A DNA stretch of 64,000 nucleotides, from positions 1-64,000 of the forward strand of contig CAZSTC010000001.1 in the NCBI GenBank assembly GCA_964609795.1, in the 5' to 3' direction. Every line of letters begins with the position of its first letter. The stretch's first letter is position 1. Made by a program: the position numbers and the translations under genes. Positions 33,426 to 43,886 of this stretch are shown here, piece by piece. Source of the stretch: UBA1412 sp964609795 (lineage in GTDB: Bacteria > Verrucomicrobiota > Verrucomicrobiia > Limisphaerales > UBA1412). The notes below the pieces were generated by a model. It was not told the DNA's origin. It ran no database searches and worked only from the letters and a program-made list of their open reading frames with translations.

Positions 33426-34136
33426 ATGCAAAGAAAAAGTGGTAAACGTTATCTGAAGGCTATCGGGATGCTAACTCCCGAGGCGAAGTATCCTTTGAAC
33501 AAAGCCGTAGAGGTGCTGCAATCGATGCCCCGGGCCAAGTTCGATGAAACTGTGGAAATATCATTCCATCTTGGAGTAGACCCCAAACAGTCCGACCAGA
33601 TGGTTCGTGGTACCGTGTCCCTGCCTCATGGTAGTGGACGCAAAATCCGGGTGGCTGTCTTCACCAAAGCGGGTCCTTCTTTTGACGCCGCTGTGGCTGC
33701 CGGGGCCGAAAATGTCGGTTATGAAGATTTAATTGCAAAATGCACAGGTGGCTGGGTTGATTTTGACGTCGCTATCGCAACGCCCGAGGCTATGGCAGAG
33801 GTCCGTAAGCTCGGTAAAGTACTGGGTCCTCGCGGCCTCATGCCCAACCCCAAGACGGGTACTGTCACCGATGATACTGGAAAAGCTGTTAAGGAGTTTA
33901 AAGCCGGACGTGTTGAGTACAAAGTAGATAAAACATCCAACCTGAGTTTGCCGGTTGGAAAGGTTTCCTTTAGCGCAGAGCAGATTCTGGATAATACCAA
34001 GACTGCGATTAACGCTATTGAGAAAGCACGTCCCTCCAGCGTAAAGGGAACTTACATACGTAGTATTACGCTTTCTGCGACGATGAGCCCTGGTGTGCAT
34101 GTTGCCCTGAAGAGTGGTACTGCAGCAATTGAATAA
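33426..34136 (+). CDS. rplA: 50S ribosomal protein L1
   Basis: 236 residues with KVLGPRGLMPNPKTGTVTDD and FKAGRVEYKVDKTSNLSLPV, the L1 signatures. It binds 23S rRNA at the L1 stalk and in many bacteria represses its own operon. 17 nt before rplJ. Confidence 0.97.
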   Translation: MQRKSGKRYLKAIGMLTPEAKYPLNKAVEVLQSMPRAKFDETVEISFHLGVDPKQSDQMVRGTVSLPHGSGRKIRVAVFTKAGPSFDAAVAAGAENVGYEDLIAKCTGGWVDFDVAIATPEAMAEVRKLGKVLGPRGLMPNPKTGTVTDDTGKAVKEFKAGRVEYKVDKTSNLSLPVGKVSFSAEQILDNTKTAINAIEKARPSSVKGTYIRSITLSATMSPGVHVALKSGTAAIE

Positions 34137-34153
34137 CCTGAATTTCTCTGGAT

Positions 34154-34699
34154 ATGAATACAATACAAAAAGGTGCAAATAAACTGAATAAAATCAAAGT
34201 TGCAATGGGGCAGGAGTATGCTCTCCGCCTTAGCAACTCCCCGTTTTTTCTGTTGATAGATTATAAAGGGGTAACGGTTGCACAGTTTACGGATTTGCGC
34301 AAGCGCCTGATGGATGTCGGGGCAGAGGCTCATGTAGTCAAAACCTCTGTTTTTCGCACAGTTGCCGATGTCGCCGGCTTAAAAGATGTCGGCGTGGGGC
34401 TGACAGGCCAGATGGCAGTGATCACTGGACAGAAGGATGTCGCGGCAACCGCCAAGGTTGTAAAGACTTTTAATAAAGAAACCCAGAAAGGTGCTCTTTG
34501 TTACGGATATATTGATGGCGAGCGTACGGAAGCGGCTACCTTGAATCTGTTGGCTGACTTGCCGCCGCTCAACGAGTTGCGTGCGAAGTTGCTGGGAACT
34601 ATTATGGCTCCTGCGACCAAGTTGGTGGGTACACTGGCTGCACCGATGCAGCAGTTGGCCCGTGTTATTCAGGCTCACGCAGATAAGGAGTCTAACTAG
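34154..34699 (+). CDS. rplJ: 50S ribosomal protein L10
   Basis: 181 residues. The N-terminal rRNA-binding domain includes FLLIDYKGVTVAQFTDLRKR and a LLGTIMAPATKLVGTLAAPM region; the C-terminal helix for L12 dimers follows. Anchor of the L7/L12 stalk. The 114-nt spacer to rplL is longer than others in the run. Confidence 0.95.
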   Translation: MNTIQKGANKLNKIKVAMGQEYALRLSNSPFFLLIDYKGVTVAQFTDLRKRLMDVGAEAHVVKTSVFRTVADVAGLKDVGVGLTGQMAVITGQKDVAATAKVVKTFNKETQKGALCYGYIDGERTEAATLNLLADLPPLNELRAKLLGTIMAPATKLVGTLAAPMQQLARVIQAHADKESN

Positions 34700-34813
34700 G
34701 AATTATTTTTCTGGCCCTTTTCAGCCGAAAGGGGCGGAGAGAAGCAAAGGTGTCGGACGAGGTGCGCTTGACTAATTCCCTGACGCTTCGGGGACGACGC
34801 CGGAAAGATAAAA

Positions 34814-35188
34814 ATGGCTGATATTAAAACATTAGTTGAAGAATTGGGCAAGCTGACGGTGATCGAAGCCGCCGAGCTGGTGAAGAGTCTTGAAGAAGCT
34901 TGGGGCGTTTCTGCCGCAGCTCCTGTTGCCGTAGCCGCCGTCGCTGGCGCTGCAGCTCCTGTGGAAGAAAAGACTGCGTTTGACGTAGTGATCGCTTCCA
35001 TCGATGCAGCAAAGAAGATTGCTGTGATTAAGGCTGTCCGCGAAGTGAAGGCCGGTTTGGGTTTGGCTGAAGCCAAGAAGTTGGTTGAGGAAGCTCCTAA
35101 GGCTGTTCTGGAAGGTGTGACCAAGGACGAAGCCACTGCCGCTCAGAAGAAGCTCGAAGAAGCTGGCGCTAAAGTCGAAATTAAGTAA
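34814..35188 (+). CDS. rplL: 50S ribosomal protein L7/L12
   Basis: 124 residues. N-terminal dimerisation region (LGKLTVIEAAELVKSLEEAW), Ala-rich hinge, and the C-terminal domain with KIAVIKAVREVKAGLGLAEA. It recruits translation factors. It is followed by a 320-nt spacer before rpoB. Confidence 0.97.
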   Translation: MADIKTLVEELGKLTVIEAAELVKSLEEAWGVSAAAPVAVAAVAGAAAPVEEKTAFDVVIASIDAAKKIAVIKAVREVKAGLGLAEAKKLVEEAPKAVLEGVTKDEATAAQKKLEEAGAKVEIK

Positions 35189-35508
35189 CTTGCCCGCAAG
35201 GAACTCCTTCTGTTGGAGTTTATATGCACGGGGACAGGAAATATATGGTCCTGTCCCTGCTTTTACGAAAGGATTCTTCTCCTTCTGTTAAAAAAAACTT
35301 GCATTCTTTCAGAAAAGTTTGCAAAATCGATCGGGGTCTGGGCTCTCGGGGGTGAGTAGCCAGTAGTTGTGTGTCGTTTTATATCAGGAACATACTCCCG
35401 AAACTAGTTTGTTGGAACGTTGGCACTCTCTTTTTTGGAGGTCTGGAGTGTCTTCGTCTTTATTTTCATTAAATAGATCTTCATAAACCTTCACAGAGAG
35501 GCTGTTAG
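35189..35508 (+). other. 320-nt rplL-rpoB spacer with attenuator-type hairpins and possible promoter
   Basis: No gene is seen. There is a small hairpin AACTCC/GGAGTT (35202-35220). A stronger hairpin GGGACAGGA (35231-35239) / TCCTGTCCC (35249-35257) is followed by TGCTTTTA. Downstream, TTGCAT-N17-CAAAAT is a weak sigma-70-like match. The layout resembles the attenuator and processing region between rplL and rpoB in other bacteria, which sets the ribosomal-protein to polymerase ratio. Confidence 0.5.
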
Positions 35509-38500
35509 ATGTCGTCAAAAATGCCGAAGAGAGTTAGTTTTGGAAAAATTGGAGAGGTTATGGCTCCTCCAATGCTCATTGAATTGCAGGTTGATTCCTA
35601 CAATGAGTTTCTCCAAGCCGATGTTCCGCCCGATAAGCGTGCGGATAAAGGGTTGCAAGCTGTTTTTTCAGAAGTTTTCCCGATAGAAAGCTATGATGGC
35701 AAAATAGTACTCAATTATAAAAGTTATGAGATTTCAAGCCCTAAGATCACCTGGTTGGAGTCTCTTCGGGAGGGTTTAACTTTCGGTGTTCCGCTGAATG
35801 TCACTTTCCTTCTAAATAATAACAATACCGTGCAGGAGAAGGTCGTTTTCATGGGCGAAATTCCCATGATGACTCCTCAAGGCACGTTCGTTATCAATGG
35901 CGCCGAGCGGGTGATCGTCAGCCAGCTCCATCGCTCACCGGGCATTGCGTTTGAATCTACGGTTCACCCCAATGGCAAAAAACTTTTCTCCTACCGCATT
36001 ATTCCGGATCGCGGTTCTTGGTTCGAAGCCAAGTTCGATACGAGTGATTTACTTTATATCTATCTTGACCGAAAGAAATTGCGGCGGAAATTCCTGATTA
36101 CGACTTTTCTTCGTGTTCTGGGATATTCTTCCGACCAGGACATTCTGCAGCTTTTCTACGATATTAAAGAAGTGGACGTTAAGAAGACGATGGATTCGGA
36201 GGGGTTGGAAAACCTGACTTTGACCGATGACGTCTTGAATCCAGAGTCCGGGTCCACAATTGGCCGCGCATTTGAACCTCTTTCCAAAGCCGTTTTGATG
36301 GCGATTTTGGATGCCGGGGTTAAGAAGGTTCGTGTTGTTGATGTATCAGTGGATGACGGTATCATGATCAAGTGTCTCAAGAAAGATCCCGTCAAGAATG
36401 AGGAGGATGCACTTAAGGAAATTTATCGCCGCTTGCGCCCGGGCGATCCGCCGACCGCCAATAATGCAAAGGCCTTGATCAAGCGTCTGTTTTTTGATCC
36501 CCGCCGCTATGATCTGGGGCGTGTGGGCCGCTACAAGCTTGTCCAGAAACTGGGTTTGAAAGAGGGCGTTGGGGATGAACGTATCATGGTTGCCGATGAT
36601 GTTGTATATGCCACACGCTATCTTTTGCGTCTCTGCATGGGGCAGGGGACCGTGGATGATATTGATCACCTGGGCAGCCGTCGTGTCAGGACTGTTGGTG
36701 AGCTTCTTGCCAACCAATGTCGTATCGGGCTGGCCCGGACTGAGCGTCTTGTGAAAGAGCGCATGACGATTTTTGACCAAACGACCGACAATATGACTCC
36801 TGACAAACTGATCAACCCCAAGGCGCTCTCTGCCGTGGTGCGTGATTTCTTCGGTCGCAGTCAGCTTTCTCAATTCATGGATCAAATCAATCCTCTGGCC
36901 GAGACCACCCATAAACGCCGTCTTTCGGCACTGGGACCCGGTGGACTTTCCCGTGATCGCGCCGGCTTTGAGGTTCGTGACGTTCACTCTTCACATTATG
37001 GCAGAATCTGCCCGATTGAAACGCCTGAAGGTCCGAACATCGGTTTGATCGCTTCCCTGGCAACGTTTGCCCGTATTAATGATTTCGGCTTTATCGAGAC
37101 TCCTTATCGCAAGGTTGTGAATGGGAAAGTTTCTCGCGAATTTGAGTATTTGACGGCTGATCAGGAAGAAGGCTTCAACATTGCTCAGGCGAATACTCCC
37201 ATTGATGATCAAGGAAACTTCCTGAGCACGAAGATAGCCTGTCGCCGTTCCGGAGACTTTTATACTTTGGAGCCCGACCAGGTACAATACATGGATGTAT
37301 CGCCGAAACAGGTTGTTTCGGTGGCTGCTGGTCTGATTCCCTTCCTTGAGCATGATGATGCAAACCGTGCATTGATGGGTGCGAACATGCAGCGCCAGGC
37401 GGTGCCTCTGCTCTCTTCAGAAGCGCCTTTGATTACCACAGGACTCGAGGCCAACGTGGCCCGTGACTCATGTGCGGTTATTGTTTCAGAGATTGATGGC
37501 AAAGTGGCATCGGTAAGTGCGGATCAAATCGTGATCACAAAAGATGGCATACTTCCCGAGAAGAAACTCAAGCACGATCCTGCAAATGGAATCTGTGTCT
37601 ATCCCGTTCGCAAGTTCATGCGTTCGAATGCGGCCACCTGTATTAATCAGCGGGTTTTAGTCTCCCACGGGGAAGAGATTAAAAAAGGTGAAGTGATTGC
37701 TGACGGTCCTTGCACGAGGAATGGTGAACTGGCTTTGGGCAAAAACGTCCTGGTCGCCTTCATGCCCTGGAATGGGTATAACTTCGAAGATGCCGTACTG
37801 ATCAGCGAACGGATCGTGAAAGATGATGTTTTCACTTCCATTCACATTGATGAGTTTGAAATAGGCGCTCGCGATACCAAGCTGGGACCTGAGGAAATCA
37901 CTCGTGATATTCCCAACTTGGGAGAAGAGGCTCTGAAGAACCTGGGAGCGGATGGAGTTATCCGTGTTGGTGCAGAGATTAAGCCGGGTGATATTCTGGT
38001 GGGTAAGATTACCCCCAAGAGCGAAACGGAGTTGGCTCCTGAAGAGCGTCTGTTGAGGGCGATCTTCGGTGAAAAGGCGGCCGATGTCAAAGATACCTCC
38101 CTGAGAGTTCCTTCCGGTACTTATGGAATCGTGATGGATGTCAAAGTAGCCGCCAAGAAAGAGGCTGAGAAAGCTATTGAAAGGCGTAAGGAAGGTACCT
38201 CTTCCGAGGCGAAAAAACATTCAAAGCAAATCCAGGATGATTACAAGAGCAAGATGGATGCGCTCAAAGAGGAGCTGACCGAAGCATTGAGCAACATTCT
38301 TCTAGGCGAAAAGATTCCTTTGGATGTGGTCAACAGCGAGACGGGTGAAATTATTATTCCGGCCAATCGCAAGATCACCAAGACGCTTTTGCGTAAACTG
38401 GCGGCGGTCCATGATCTGATTGAGATTGATCCTTCGCCTATTCGCAACAAGATTAACGAAATCGTGGGAGGTTTCCACAAGAAGTTCGAAGAAATTCGCT

Positions 38501-39444
38501 CTCAGTATGAAGATGAACTTGGGCAGATTGAGTCTGGAGAGGATGTGGATCCTGGTGTCGTAAAATCTGTCAAAGTCTACATCGCCTCCAAGCGCAAGCT
38601 CTCTGTTGGGGATAAAATGGCCGGTCGTCACGGTAATAAAGGTGTGGTGGCCAAAATCGTGCCCGAAGAGGATATGCCCTTCCTTGCCAATGGTCAGCCA
38701 GTGGATATCGTTTTGAACCCTCTGGGCGTGCCTTCTCGAATGAATGTGGGTCAGGTATTGGAGACTCACCTGGGTTGGGCTGCCAAAGAACTGGGCTTGC
38801 ATTTTGAAACTCCTGTTTTTGACGGTATCGGCGAAAAAGAAATCCATTCCTTTTTGAATAAAGCTGGTTTGCCGGAGCATGGAAAGACTCATTTGATTGA
38901 TGGCCGAACCGGTGAGCAGTTTGATCAGGAAGTGGTCGTTGGTTATATCTACATGATGAAACTGGACCACCTGGTGGCTGATAAGATTCACGCTCGTGCT
39001 GTGGGGCCCTATTCGTTAGTAACTCAGCAGCCTCTGGGAGGTAAAGCTCAGTATGGTGGACAGCGCTTCGGAGAAATGGAAGTCTGGGCACTGGAAGCTT
39101 ATGGCGCCGCTTACGCTCTGCAGGAAATCCTGACGGTTAAATCTGATGATGTACAGGGGCGTACACGCATCTATGAAAGCATCGTAAAGGGAGATAACTC
39201 CCTGGATGCAGGCGTGCCTGAATCCTTCAACGTGCTTGTCAAAGAAATGCAATCCCTGGGTATGGATGTTCGTGTCGGCAGCGGCGGTGAAGAAGGAGCC
39301 CTTCTGGCCAGCGCTCAACTGCTCCAGTCAGGTGCACCCTCTCAGCCTTCTTTTGGAGAAGGCACTGACTTTAGCGAAGACGAAAAAGAAGAAAGTTCGG
39401 AAAAGGATACGTTGGCTTCTCTGTTCGCAGATGATGAAGAATAA
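35509..39444 (+). CDS. rpoB: DNA-directed RNA polymerase subunit beta
   Basis: 1311 residues, full length. The rifampicin region is FFGRSQLSQFMDQINPLAE with THKRRLSALGPGGLSRDRAG. The C-terminal catalytic part has GDKMAGRHGNKGVVAKI and QQPLGGKAQYGGQRFGEMEV. Forms the catalytic core with beta prime. 28 nt before rpoC, cotranscribed. Confidence 0.98.
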   Translation: MSSKMPKRVSFGKIGEVMAPPMLIELQVDSYNEFLQADVPPDKRADKGLQAVFSEVFPIESYDGKIVLNYKSYEISSPKITWLESLREGLTFGVPLNVTFLLNNNNTVQEKVVFMGEIPMMTPQGTFVINGAERVIVSQLHRSPGIAFESTVHPNGKKLFSYRIIPDRGSWFEAKFDTSDLLYIYLDRKKLRRKFLITTFLRVLGYSSDQDILQLFYDIKEVDVKKTMDSEGLENLTLTDDVLNPESGSTIGRAFEPLSKAVLMAILDAGVKKVRVVDVSVDDGIMIKCLKKDPVKNEEDALKEIYRRLRPGDPPTANNAKALIKRLFFDPRRYDLGRVGRYKLVQKLGLKEGVGDERIMVADDVVYATRYLLRLCMGQGTVDDIDHLGSRRVRTVGELLANQCRIGLARTERLVKERMTIFDQTTDNMTPDKLINPKALSAVVRDFFGRSQLSQFMDQINPLAETTHKRRLSALGPGGLSRDRAGFEVRDVHSSHYGRICPIETPEGPNIGLIASLATFARINDFGFIETPYRKVVNGKVSREFEYLTADQEEGFNIAQANTPIDDQGNFLSTKIACRRSGDFYTLEPDQVQYMDVSPKQVVSVAAGLIPFLEHDDANRALMGANMQRQAVPLLSSEAPLITTGLEANVARDSCAVIVSEIDGKVASVSADQIVITKDGILPEKKLKHDPANGICVYPVRKFMRSNAATCINQRVLVSHGEEIKKGEVIADGPCTRNGELALGKNVLVAFMPWNGYNFEDAVLISERIVKDDVFTSIHIDEFEIGARDTKLGPEEITRDIPNLGEEALKNLGADGVIRVGAEIKPGDILVGKITPKSETELAPEERLLRAIFGEKAADVKDTSLRVPSGTYGIVMDVKVAAKKEAEKAIERRKEGTSSEAKKHSKQIQDDYKSKMDALKEELTEALSNILLGEKIPLDVVNSETGEIIIPANRKITKTLLRKLAAVHDLIEIDPSPIRNKINEIVGGFHKKFEEIRSQYEDELGQIESGEDVDPGVVKSVKVYIASKRKLSVGDKMAGRHGNKGVVAKIVPEEDMPFLANGQPVDIVLNPLGVPSRMNVGQVLETHLGWAAKELGLHFETPVFDGIGEKEIHSFLNKAGLPEHGKTHLIDGRTGEQFDQEVVVGYIYMMKLDHLVADKIHARAVGPYSLVTQQPLGGKAQYGGQRFGEMEVWALEAYGAAYALQEILTVKSDDVQGRTRIYESIVKGDNSLDAGVPESFNVLVKEMQSLGMDVRVGSGGEEGALLASAQLLQSGAPSQPSFGEGTDFSEDEKEESSEKDTLASLFADDEE

Positions 39445-39472
39445 TTGAACCGGATAACTAGAAAAGAGATAA

Positions 39473-42400
39473 ATGACTACAAACACAATTCAGCAAGATG
39501 CAGCTCGCAAGCTGTTGGGCATGGGGAAAGTAAACCAGGTGGATTTTGTCTCCATTACCGTGGCGTCTCCTGAAACCATCCGGTCTTGGTCCAAGGGGGA
39601 AGTCAAGAATCCCGAAACGATTAATTATCGTACTTTTAAGCCTGAGAAAGGCGGCTTGTTCTGTGAACGCATTTTTGGTCCGGTAAAAGATTGGGAATGC
39701 TCTTGCGGAAAATACAAGCGCATCAAGCATCGCGGAGTGGTCTGCGATCGTTGCGGTGTCGAGGTAACTTTGGCTCGCGTTCGCCGCGAGCGTATGGGCC
39801 ATATCGAATTGGCCGAACCTGTTACCCACATCTGGTATTTTAAGTGTGCTCCTTCCCGCATAGGGTTGATTCTGGACATGAGCATCAAGGAGCTCGAACG
39901 TGTAGTTTATTACGAAGACTACATTGTCGTAGAGCCCGGTTCAACAGGTCTTACAAAGCACCAGCTTCTGAATGAAATCGAGTACATGGAAGCATGCTCG
40001 ATGTACGGTGATGGCTCTTTTGTAGCTAAGATGGGCGCCGGTGCCATTCGTGAGGCTTTGGAGAAGGTGGACTTGCAAGAGGATATTGACCGCGTCTCGG
40101 AAGAGATGGCGGCAACCAAAAGCAAGCAGACAAAGAAGAAACTGGCTCGCCGGATCAAGCTTTTGCAGGGTTTCCTTTACTCGCACACTCGTCCTGAGTG
40201 GATGGTAATGACTGTGCTGCCGGTAATTCCTCCGGATTTAAGACCTTTGGTTCCTCTGGAAGGTGGAAGGTTCGCGACTTCAGATCTGAACGATCTCTAT
40301 CGCCGCGTCATTAACCGCAATAACCGTTTGAAGAATCTTCTGGCGTTGAAGACTCCGGAAGTGATTGTTAGAAACGAGAAGCGCATGCTTCAGGAAGCGG
40401 TGGATGCTCTGTTGGATAACGGACGTCATGGGCGTGCGGTTTCAGCGGTCGGCAATCGTGACCTGAAATCTTTGAGTGATATGCTCAAAGGCAAGAGCGG
40501 ACGTTTCCGCCAGAACCTCCTGGGTAAGCGCGTCGATTACTCCGGCCGTTCTGTGATCGTGATTGGTCCGGAACTCAAGGTTCACCAATGCGGTTTGCCT
40601 AAGAAGATGGCTTTGGTTCTGTTTGAGCCGTTCATCATCCGCCGCCTGAAAGAGCTTGGATATGTGCATACGGTTCGTTCTGCCAAAAAGTTGATTGAGC
40701 GTCAGCCCAGAGAGGTGTGGGACGTTCTGGAAGAGGTAACTCGCGGTCACACGGTTCTTCTCAATCGTGCTCCGACTCTTCACAGGCTCTCCATTTTGGC
40801 GTTTGAACCGGTCCTGATTGAAGGAGAGGCTATCCGTATTCACCCTCTGGTTTGTACGGCATTTAACGCGGACTTCGACGGTGACCAGATGGCTGTTCAC
40901 GTGCCTCTGTCTGTGGAAGCACAGATGGAAGCCCGTTTGCTGATGCTTTCTGCACACAATATTTTCAACCCGTCCAGTGGAAAGCCGATCATGACGCCTA
41001 CGCAGGATATTACGTTGGGTTGTTACTATTTGACTGCGGATCCCCGTACGCCTGAAGACAACAGAGAAAAGCCTTATCTTTTCGGTAATAAGTTCGAGGC
41101 TATTTATGCCTACATGGATGGATCGATTCGGGTGCATGAGAAAATCCGCATTGCGAATCCTGATTTCAAGCTCAAGACGATTTTTGGTGATTCTGAAAAC
41201 CGCCTGATTGAGACCACTGTAGGACGTGTCCTTTTCAGCGAGGTCTGGCCTAAAGAACTGGGATTTTTCAACAAGGTCGCCGGCAAGTCCCAACTGGGTA
41301 ATTTGATCGGTGCCTGTTACAAGCATTGCGGCCATGCACGCACTGTTGAAACTCTCGATAGACTCAAAGAGTTCGGTTTCCGTTATGCCACTCGCGCCGG
41401 TCTCTCCATCGGAATGGTCGATATGATCGTGCCGAAGGAGAAACCCCAGCAGATTGAAATTGCGCAAAAACAGGTCAACGAGACTCAGAAACAGTTTGCC
41501 CGTGGTTCGATTACCAGCGGTGAGCGTTACAATAAGATCGTTGATATTTGGACGCACTGCAGCGATGAGATCGCACGCGTGATGCTCACTACGCTTAAGG
41601 AGAACGAGGGTAGGGCTGAGTATAATCCTCTCTTTATGATGGTGGATTCGGGCGCTCGCGGTAATAAGCAGCAGGTGCGTCAGTTGGCTGGTGTGCGTGG
41701 ATTGATGGCCAAGCCTTCAGGTGAAATCATTGAAGACCCGATTCTTTCCAACTTCCGCGACGGATTAACCGTTTTGGAATACTTTATTTCGACGCACGGA
41801 GCCCGAAAGGGTTTGGCTGATACTGCACTTAAGACGGCTGACTCCGGGTATATGACCCGTAAACTGGTTGACGTTTCTCAGGATGTTATCATCCGCGAAG
41901 AGGACTGCGGAACGCTCAATGGTATTTGGGTGCGCGCAATTGTTGATGGAGATGAGGAGCGTGTTAAGCTGACTGAGCGAATTGTGGGCCGCCATGCCTG
42001 CGATGATATCTATGACCCGATGGATAGCAGCAAGATTCTGGTTCCTGCGGGGGCAGAAATTGATGAAATTGTAGCGGATGCAATTGATGATGTCGGTATA
42101 GAAAGAGTGAAGATTCGTTCCGTGCTGACCTGCGAAAGCCGGTTTGGTGTTTGCGCCTGTTGTTATGGACGCAATTTAGCCACGGGCCGAAAAGTAGGTA
42201 TCGGAGAATCGGTCGGGATCATCGCGGCTCAGTCTATCGGTGAGCCCGGTACTCAGCTGACGATGCGTACATTCCACATCGGTGGTACAGCTTCCCAGAC
42301 GTTTAAGCAACCTGAAATCCGCGCTCACTATGATGGTACTTTGCGTTACACGGATTTGCGTGTCGTAGAAATTGACGGCGGTCAAATTGTGCTCAATAAG

Positions 42401-43696
42401 AATGGTTCCATAGCGGTTCTTGATAAGGACGGTGAAGTTCTTGAGGAGCATAAAATCGTAATCGGTGCCTGCATTCTGAAGCCGCATGGTGCGGAGTTGA
42501 AGAAAGGCGAACTGCTGGTTCGCTGGGATCCTTACAATGTGCCAGTTATTTCCGAGCGCGATGGTGTGGTCCAGTTCCAGGATATCATTGACGGCATTAC
42601 AGTGGAGCACGCCGACAGCACATCCGGCTCTACAAACCTGATGGTGGTTGAGCACAGGGATGATATGCACCCGCAGATCAACATCCTCGACGATAAGGGG
42701 AATATTCTGGGGGCTTACCCCATTCCTTCTGGAGCTCACATCGTAGTTGAAAACGGTGCTAAAATTTTTGCGGGATCACAATTGGCCAAGACGCCTCGCC
42801 GCCAGTCCAGAACCAGAGATATTACGGGCGGTTTGCCTCGGGTGGCAGAACTTTTCGAAGCTCGTCATCCCAAAGATGCGGCTGAAATTGCCCGCTTTGA
42901 CGGGTTTGTGGATATCGGACCGACCGTCAAAGGTAAAAGGACTGTCATCGTTACGGACCCGAAAACAGGGGAGAGTGAGGAGCATCAGATTCCGTTGAGC
43001 AAACACGTGATCGTCTTCAAGGGCGACCATGTGAGAAAAGGTCAGCAATTGACTGAAGGCTCGGTGGTACCTCATGAAATTCTGGACGTTTGCGGTCCTC
43101 AAGAGTTGCAGGAGCATCTTTTGAACGAGGTGCAGGAAGTTTATCGGACGCAGGGTGTCTCGATCAATGATAAGCATATCGAGATTATTATTCGTCAGAT
43201 GTTGCGCAAGGTCCGCATTACTGAGCCCGGGGATTCTCTCTTCCTTTGGGGAGAGCAGGTGGACCGTATCGCCTTTGAAGAGGAAAATAAACGCATTGAG
43301 CAAATGGGCGGACGCCCCGCGGAAGGTCAGCCGGTTTTGCTGGGTATTACCAAAGCATCTCTGCAGACTGATTCATTCCTGAGTGCAGCCTCTTTCCAGG
43401 ATACGACTCAAGTGTTGACCGAAGCGGCGACCACCGGAAGAGTGGATGTTCTGCGCGGCTTCAAGGAAAACGTGATTATGGGTCACTTGATTCCGGCCGG
43501 CAGTGGTTTCGCGACCTTCAACTCTGTCAAACTCAAACCGTTGGTGAAACCGGTTGAAGAAGAGGTTGTCGTAGAGGAAGAAGAGCCGGAGGGTAACCCG
43601 GATCGCGTTTCAGAGCTCAAGAAAATACTTGGAACACACGACGTGTTCGAAGAAGAGAGCTTTGAAAAGGAAGCTGACGAGGATATTGAATCCTAA
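39473..43696 (+). CDS. rpoC: DNA-directed RNA polymerase subunit beta prime
   Basis: 1407 residues. N-terminal zinc site CSCGKYKRIKHRGVVCDRCG (near 76), active-site NADFDGDQMAVH (Mg-binding Asp triad from N465), second zinc site CESRFGVCACCYGRN (about 887-901), and trigger-loop region GEPGTQLTMRTFHIGGTASQ. The acidic C-terminus is EEEVVVEEEEPEGNPD followed by ~30 more residues. Complete gene. Confidence 0.98.
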   Translation: MTTNTIQQDAARKLLGMGKVNQVDFVSITVASPETIRSWSKGEVKNPETINYRTFKPEKGGLFCERIFGPVKDWECSCGKYKRIKHRGVVCDRCGVEVTLARVRRERMGHIELAEPVTHIWYFKCAPSRIGLILDMSIKELERVVYYEDYIVVEPGSTGLTKHQLLNEIEYMEACSMYGDGSFVAKMGAGAIREALEKVDLQEDIDRVSEEMAATKSKQTKKKLARRIKLLQGFLYSHTRPEWMVMTVLPVIPPDLRPLVPLEGGRFATSDLNDLYRRVINRNNRLKNLLALKTPEVIVRNEKRMLQEAVDALLDNGRHGRAVSAVGNRDLKSLSDMLKGKSGRFRQNLLGKRVDYSGRSVIVIGPELKVHQCGLPKKMALVLFEPFIIRRLKELGYVHTVRSAKKLIERQPREVWDVLEEVTRGHTVLLNRAPTLHRLSILAFEPVLIEGEAIRIHPLVCTAFNADFDGDQMAVHVPLSVEAQMEARLLMLSAHNIFNPSSGKPIMTPTQDITLGCYYLTADPRTPEDNREKPYLFGNKFEAIYAYMDGSIRVHEKIRIANPDFKLKTIFGDSENRLIETTVGRVLFSEVWPKELGFFNKVAGKSQLGNLIGACYKHCGHARTVETLDRLKEFGFRYATRAGLSIGMVDMIVPKEKPQQIEIAQKQVNETQKQFARGSITSGERYNKIVDIWTHCSDEIARVMLTTLKENEGRAEYNPLFMMVDSGARGNKQQVRQLAGVRGLMAKPSGEIIEDPILSNFRDGLTVLEYFISTHGARKGLADTALKTADSGYMTRKLVDVSQDVIIREEDCGTLNGIWVRAIVDGDEERVKLTERIVGRHACDDIYDPMDSSKILVPAGAEIDEIVADAIDDVGIERVKIRSVLTCESRFGVCACCYGRNLATGRKVGIGESVGIIAAQSIGEPGTQLTMRTFHIGGTASQTFKQPEIRAHYDGTLRYTDLRVVEIDGGQIVLNKNGSIAVLDKDGEVLEEHKIVIGACILKPHGAELKKGELLVRWDPYNVPVISERDGVVQFQDIIDGITVEHADSTSGSTNLMVVEHRDDMHPQINILDDKGNILGAYPIPSGAHIVVENGAKIFAGSQLAKTPRRQSRTRDITGGLPRVAELFEARHPKDAAEIARFDGFVDIGPTVKGKRTVIVTDPKTGESEEHQIPLSKHVIVFKGDHVRKGQQLTEGSVVPHEILDVCGPQELQEHLLNEVQEVYRTQGVSINDKHIEIIIRQMLRKVRITEPGDSLFLWGEQVDRIAFEEENKRIEQMGGRPAEGQPVLLGITKASLQTDSFLSAASFQDTTQVLTEAATTGRVDVLRGFKENVIMGHLIPAGSGFATFNSVKLKPLVKPVEEEVVVEEEEPEGNPDRVSELKKILGTHDVFEEESFEKEADEDIES

Positions 43697-43708
43697 ATTT
43701 TATCCTGA

Positions 43709-43740
43709 CCGGGAGAGTTTTTTCGAAAAGACTCTCCCGG
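43709..43740 (+). promoter_or_regulatory. Hairpin in the rpoC-rpsL spacer
   Basis: 10-bp stem CCGGGAGAGT/ACTCTCCCGG extended by a T/A-rich inner stem and a UUCG-like loop. There is no T tract after it (AAAGGAG follows), so RNA processing or attenuation is more likely than termination. The remaining 190-nt spacer holds no gene. Confidence 0.45.
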
Positions 43741-43886
43741 AAAGGAGTGTTTAAAGTAAGAAAACGGAGAGAAAGTAGCTCTCTGAATAAAAAAGTTAAG
43801 AGAAGTGATTGCCAAACTGGCGTCTCACTGCTAGGATAACGCGCTCTGTCTGCGTAAGGCAGATGATCGCAGAAACGATATAAAGA

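Noticed and set aside
35291..35325. TTGCAT...TTGCAA sequences in the rplL-rpoB spacer as another activator site
   Set aside because: The half-sites are separated by about 16 bp instead of 3, so the arrangement does not match the palindrome.
40442..41557. 371-codon minus-strand ORF inside rpoC
   Set aside because: Antisense shadow of a highly conserved coding region with no known family resemblance. Similar shadows in rpoB and the subtilase gene were also rejected.
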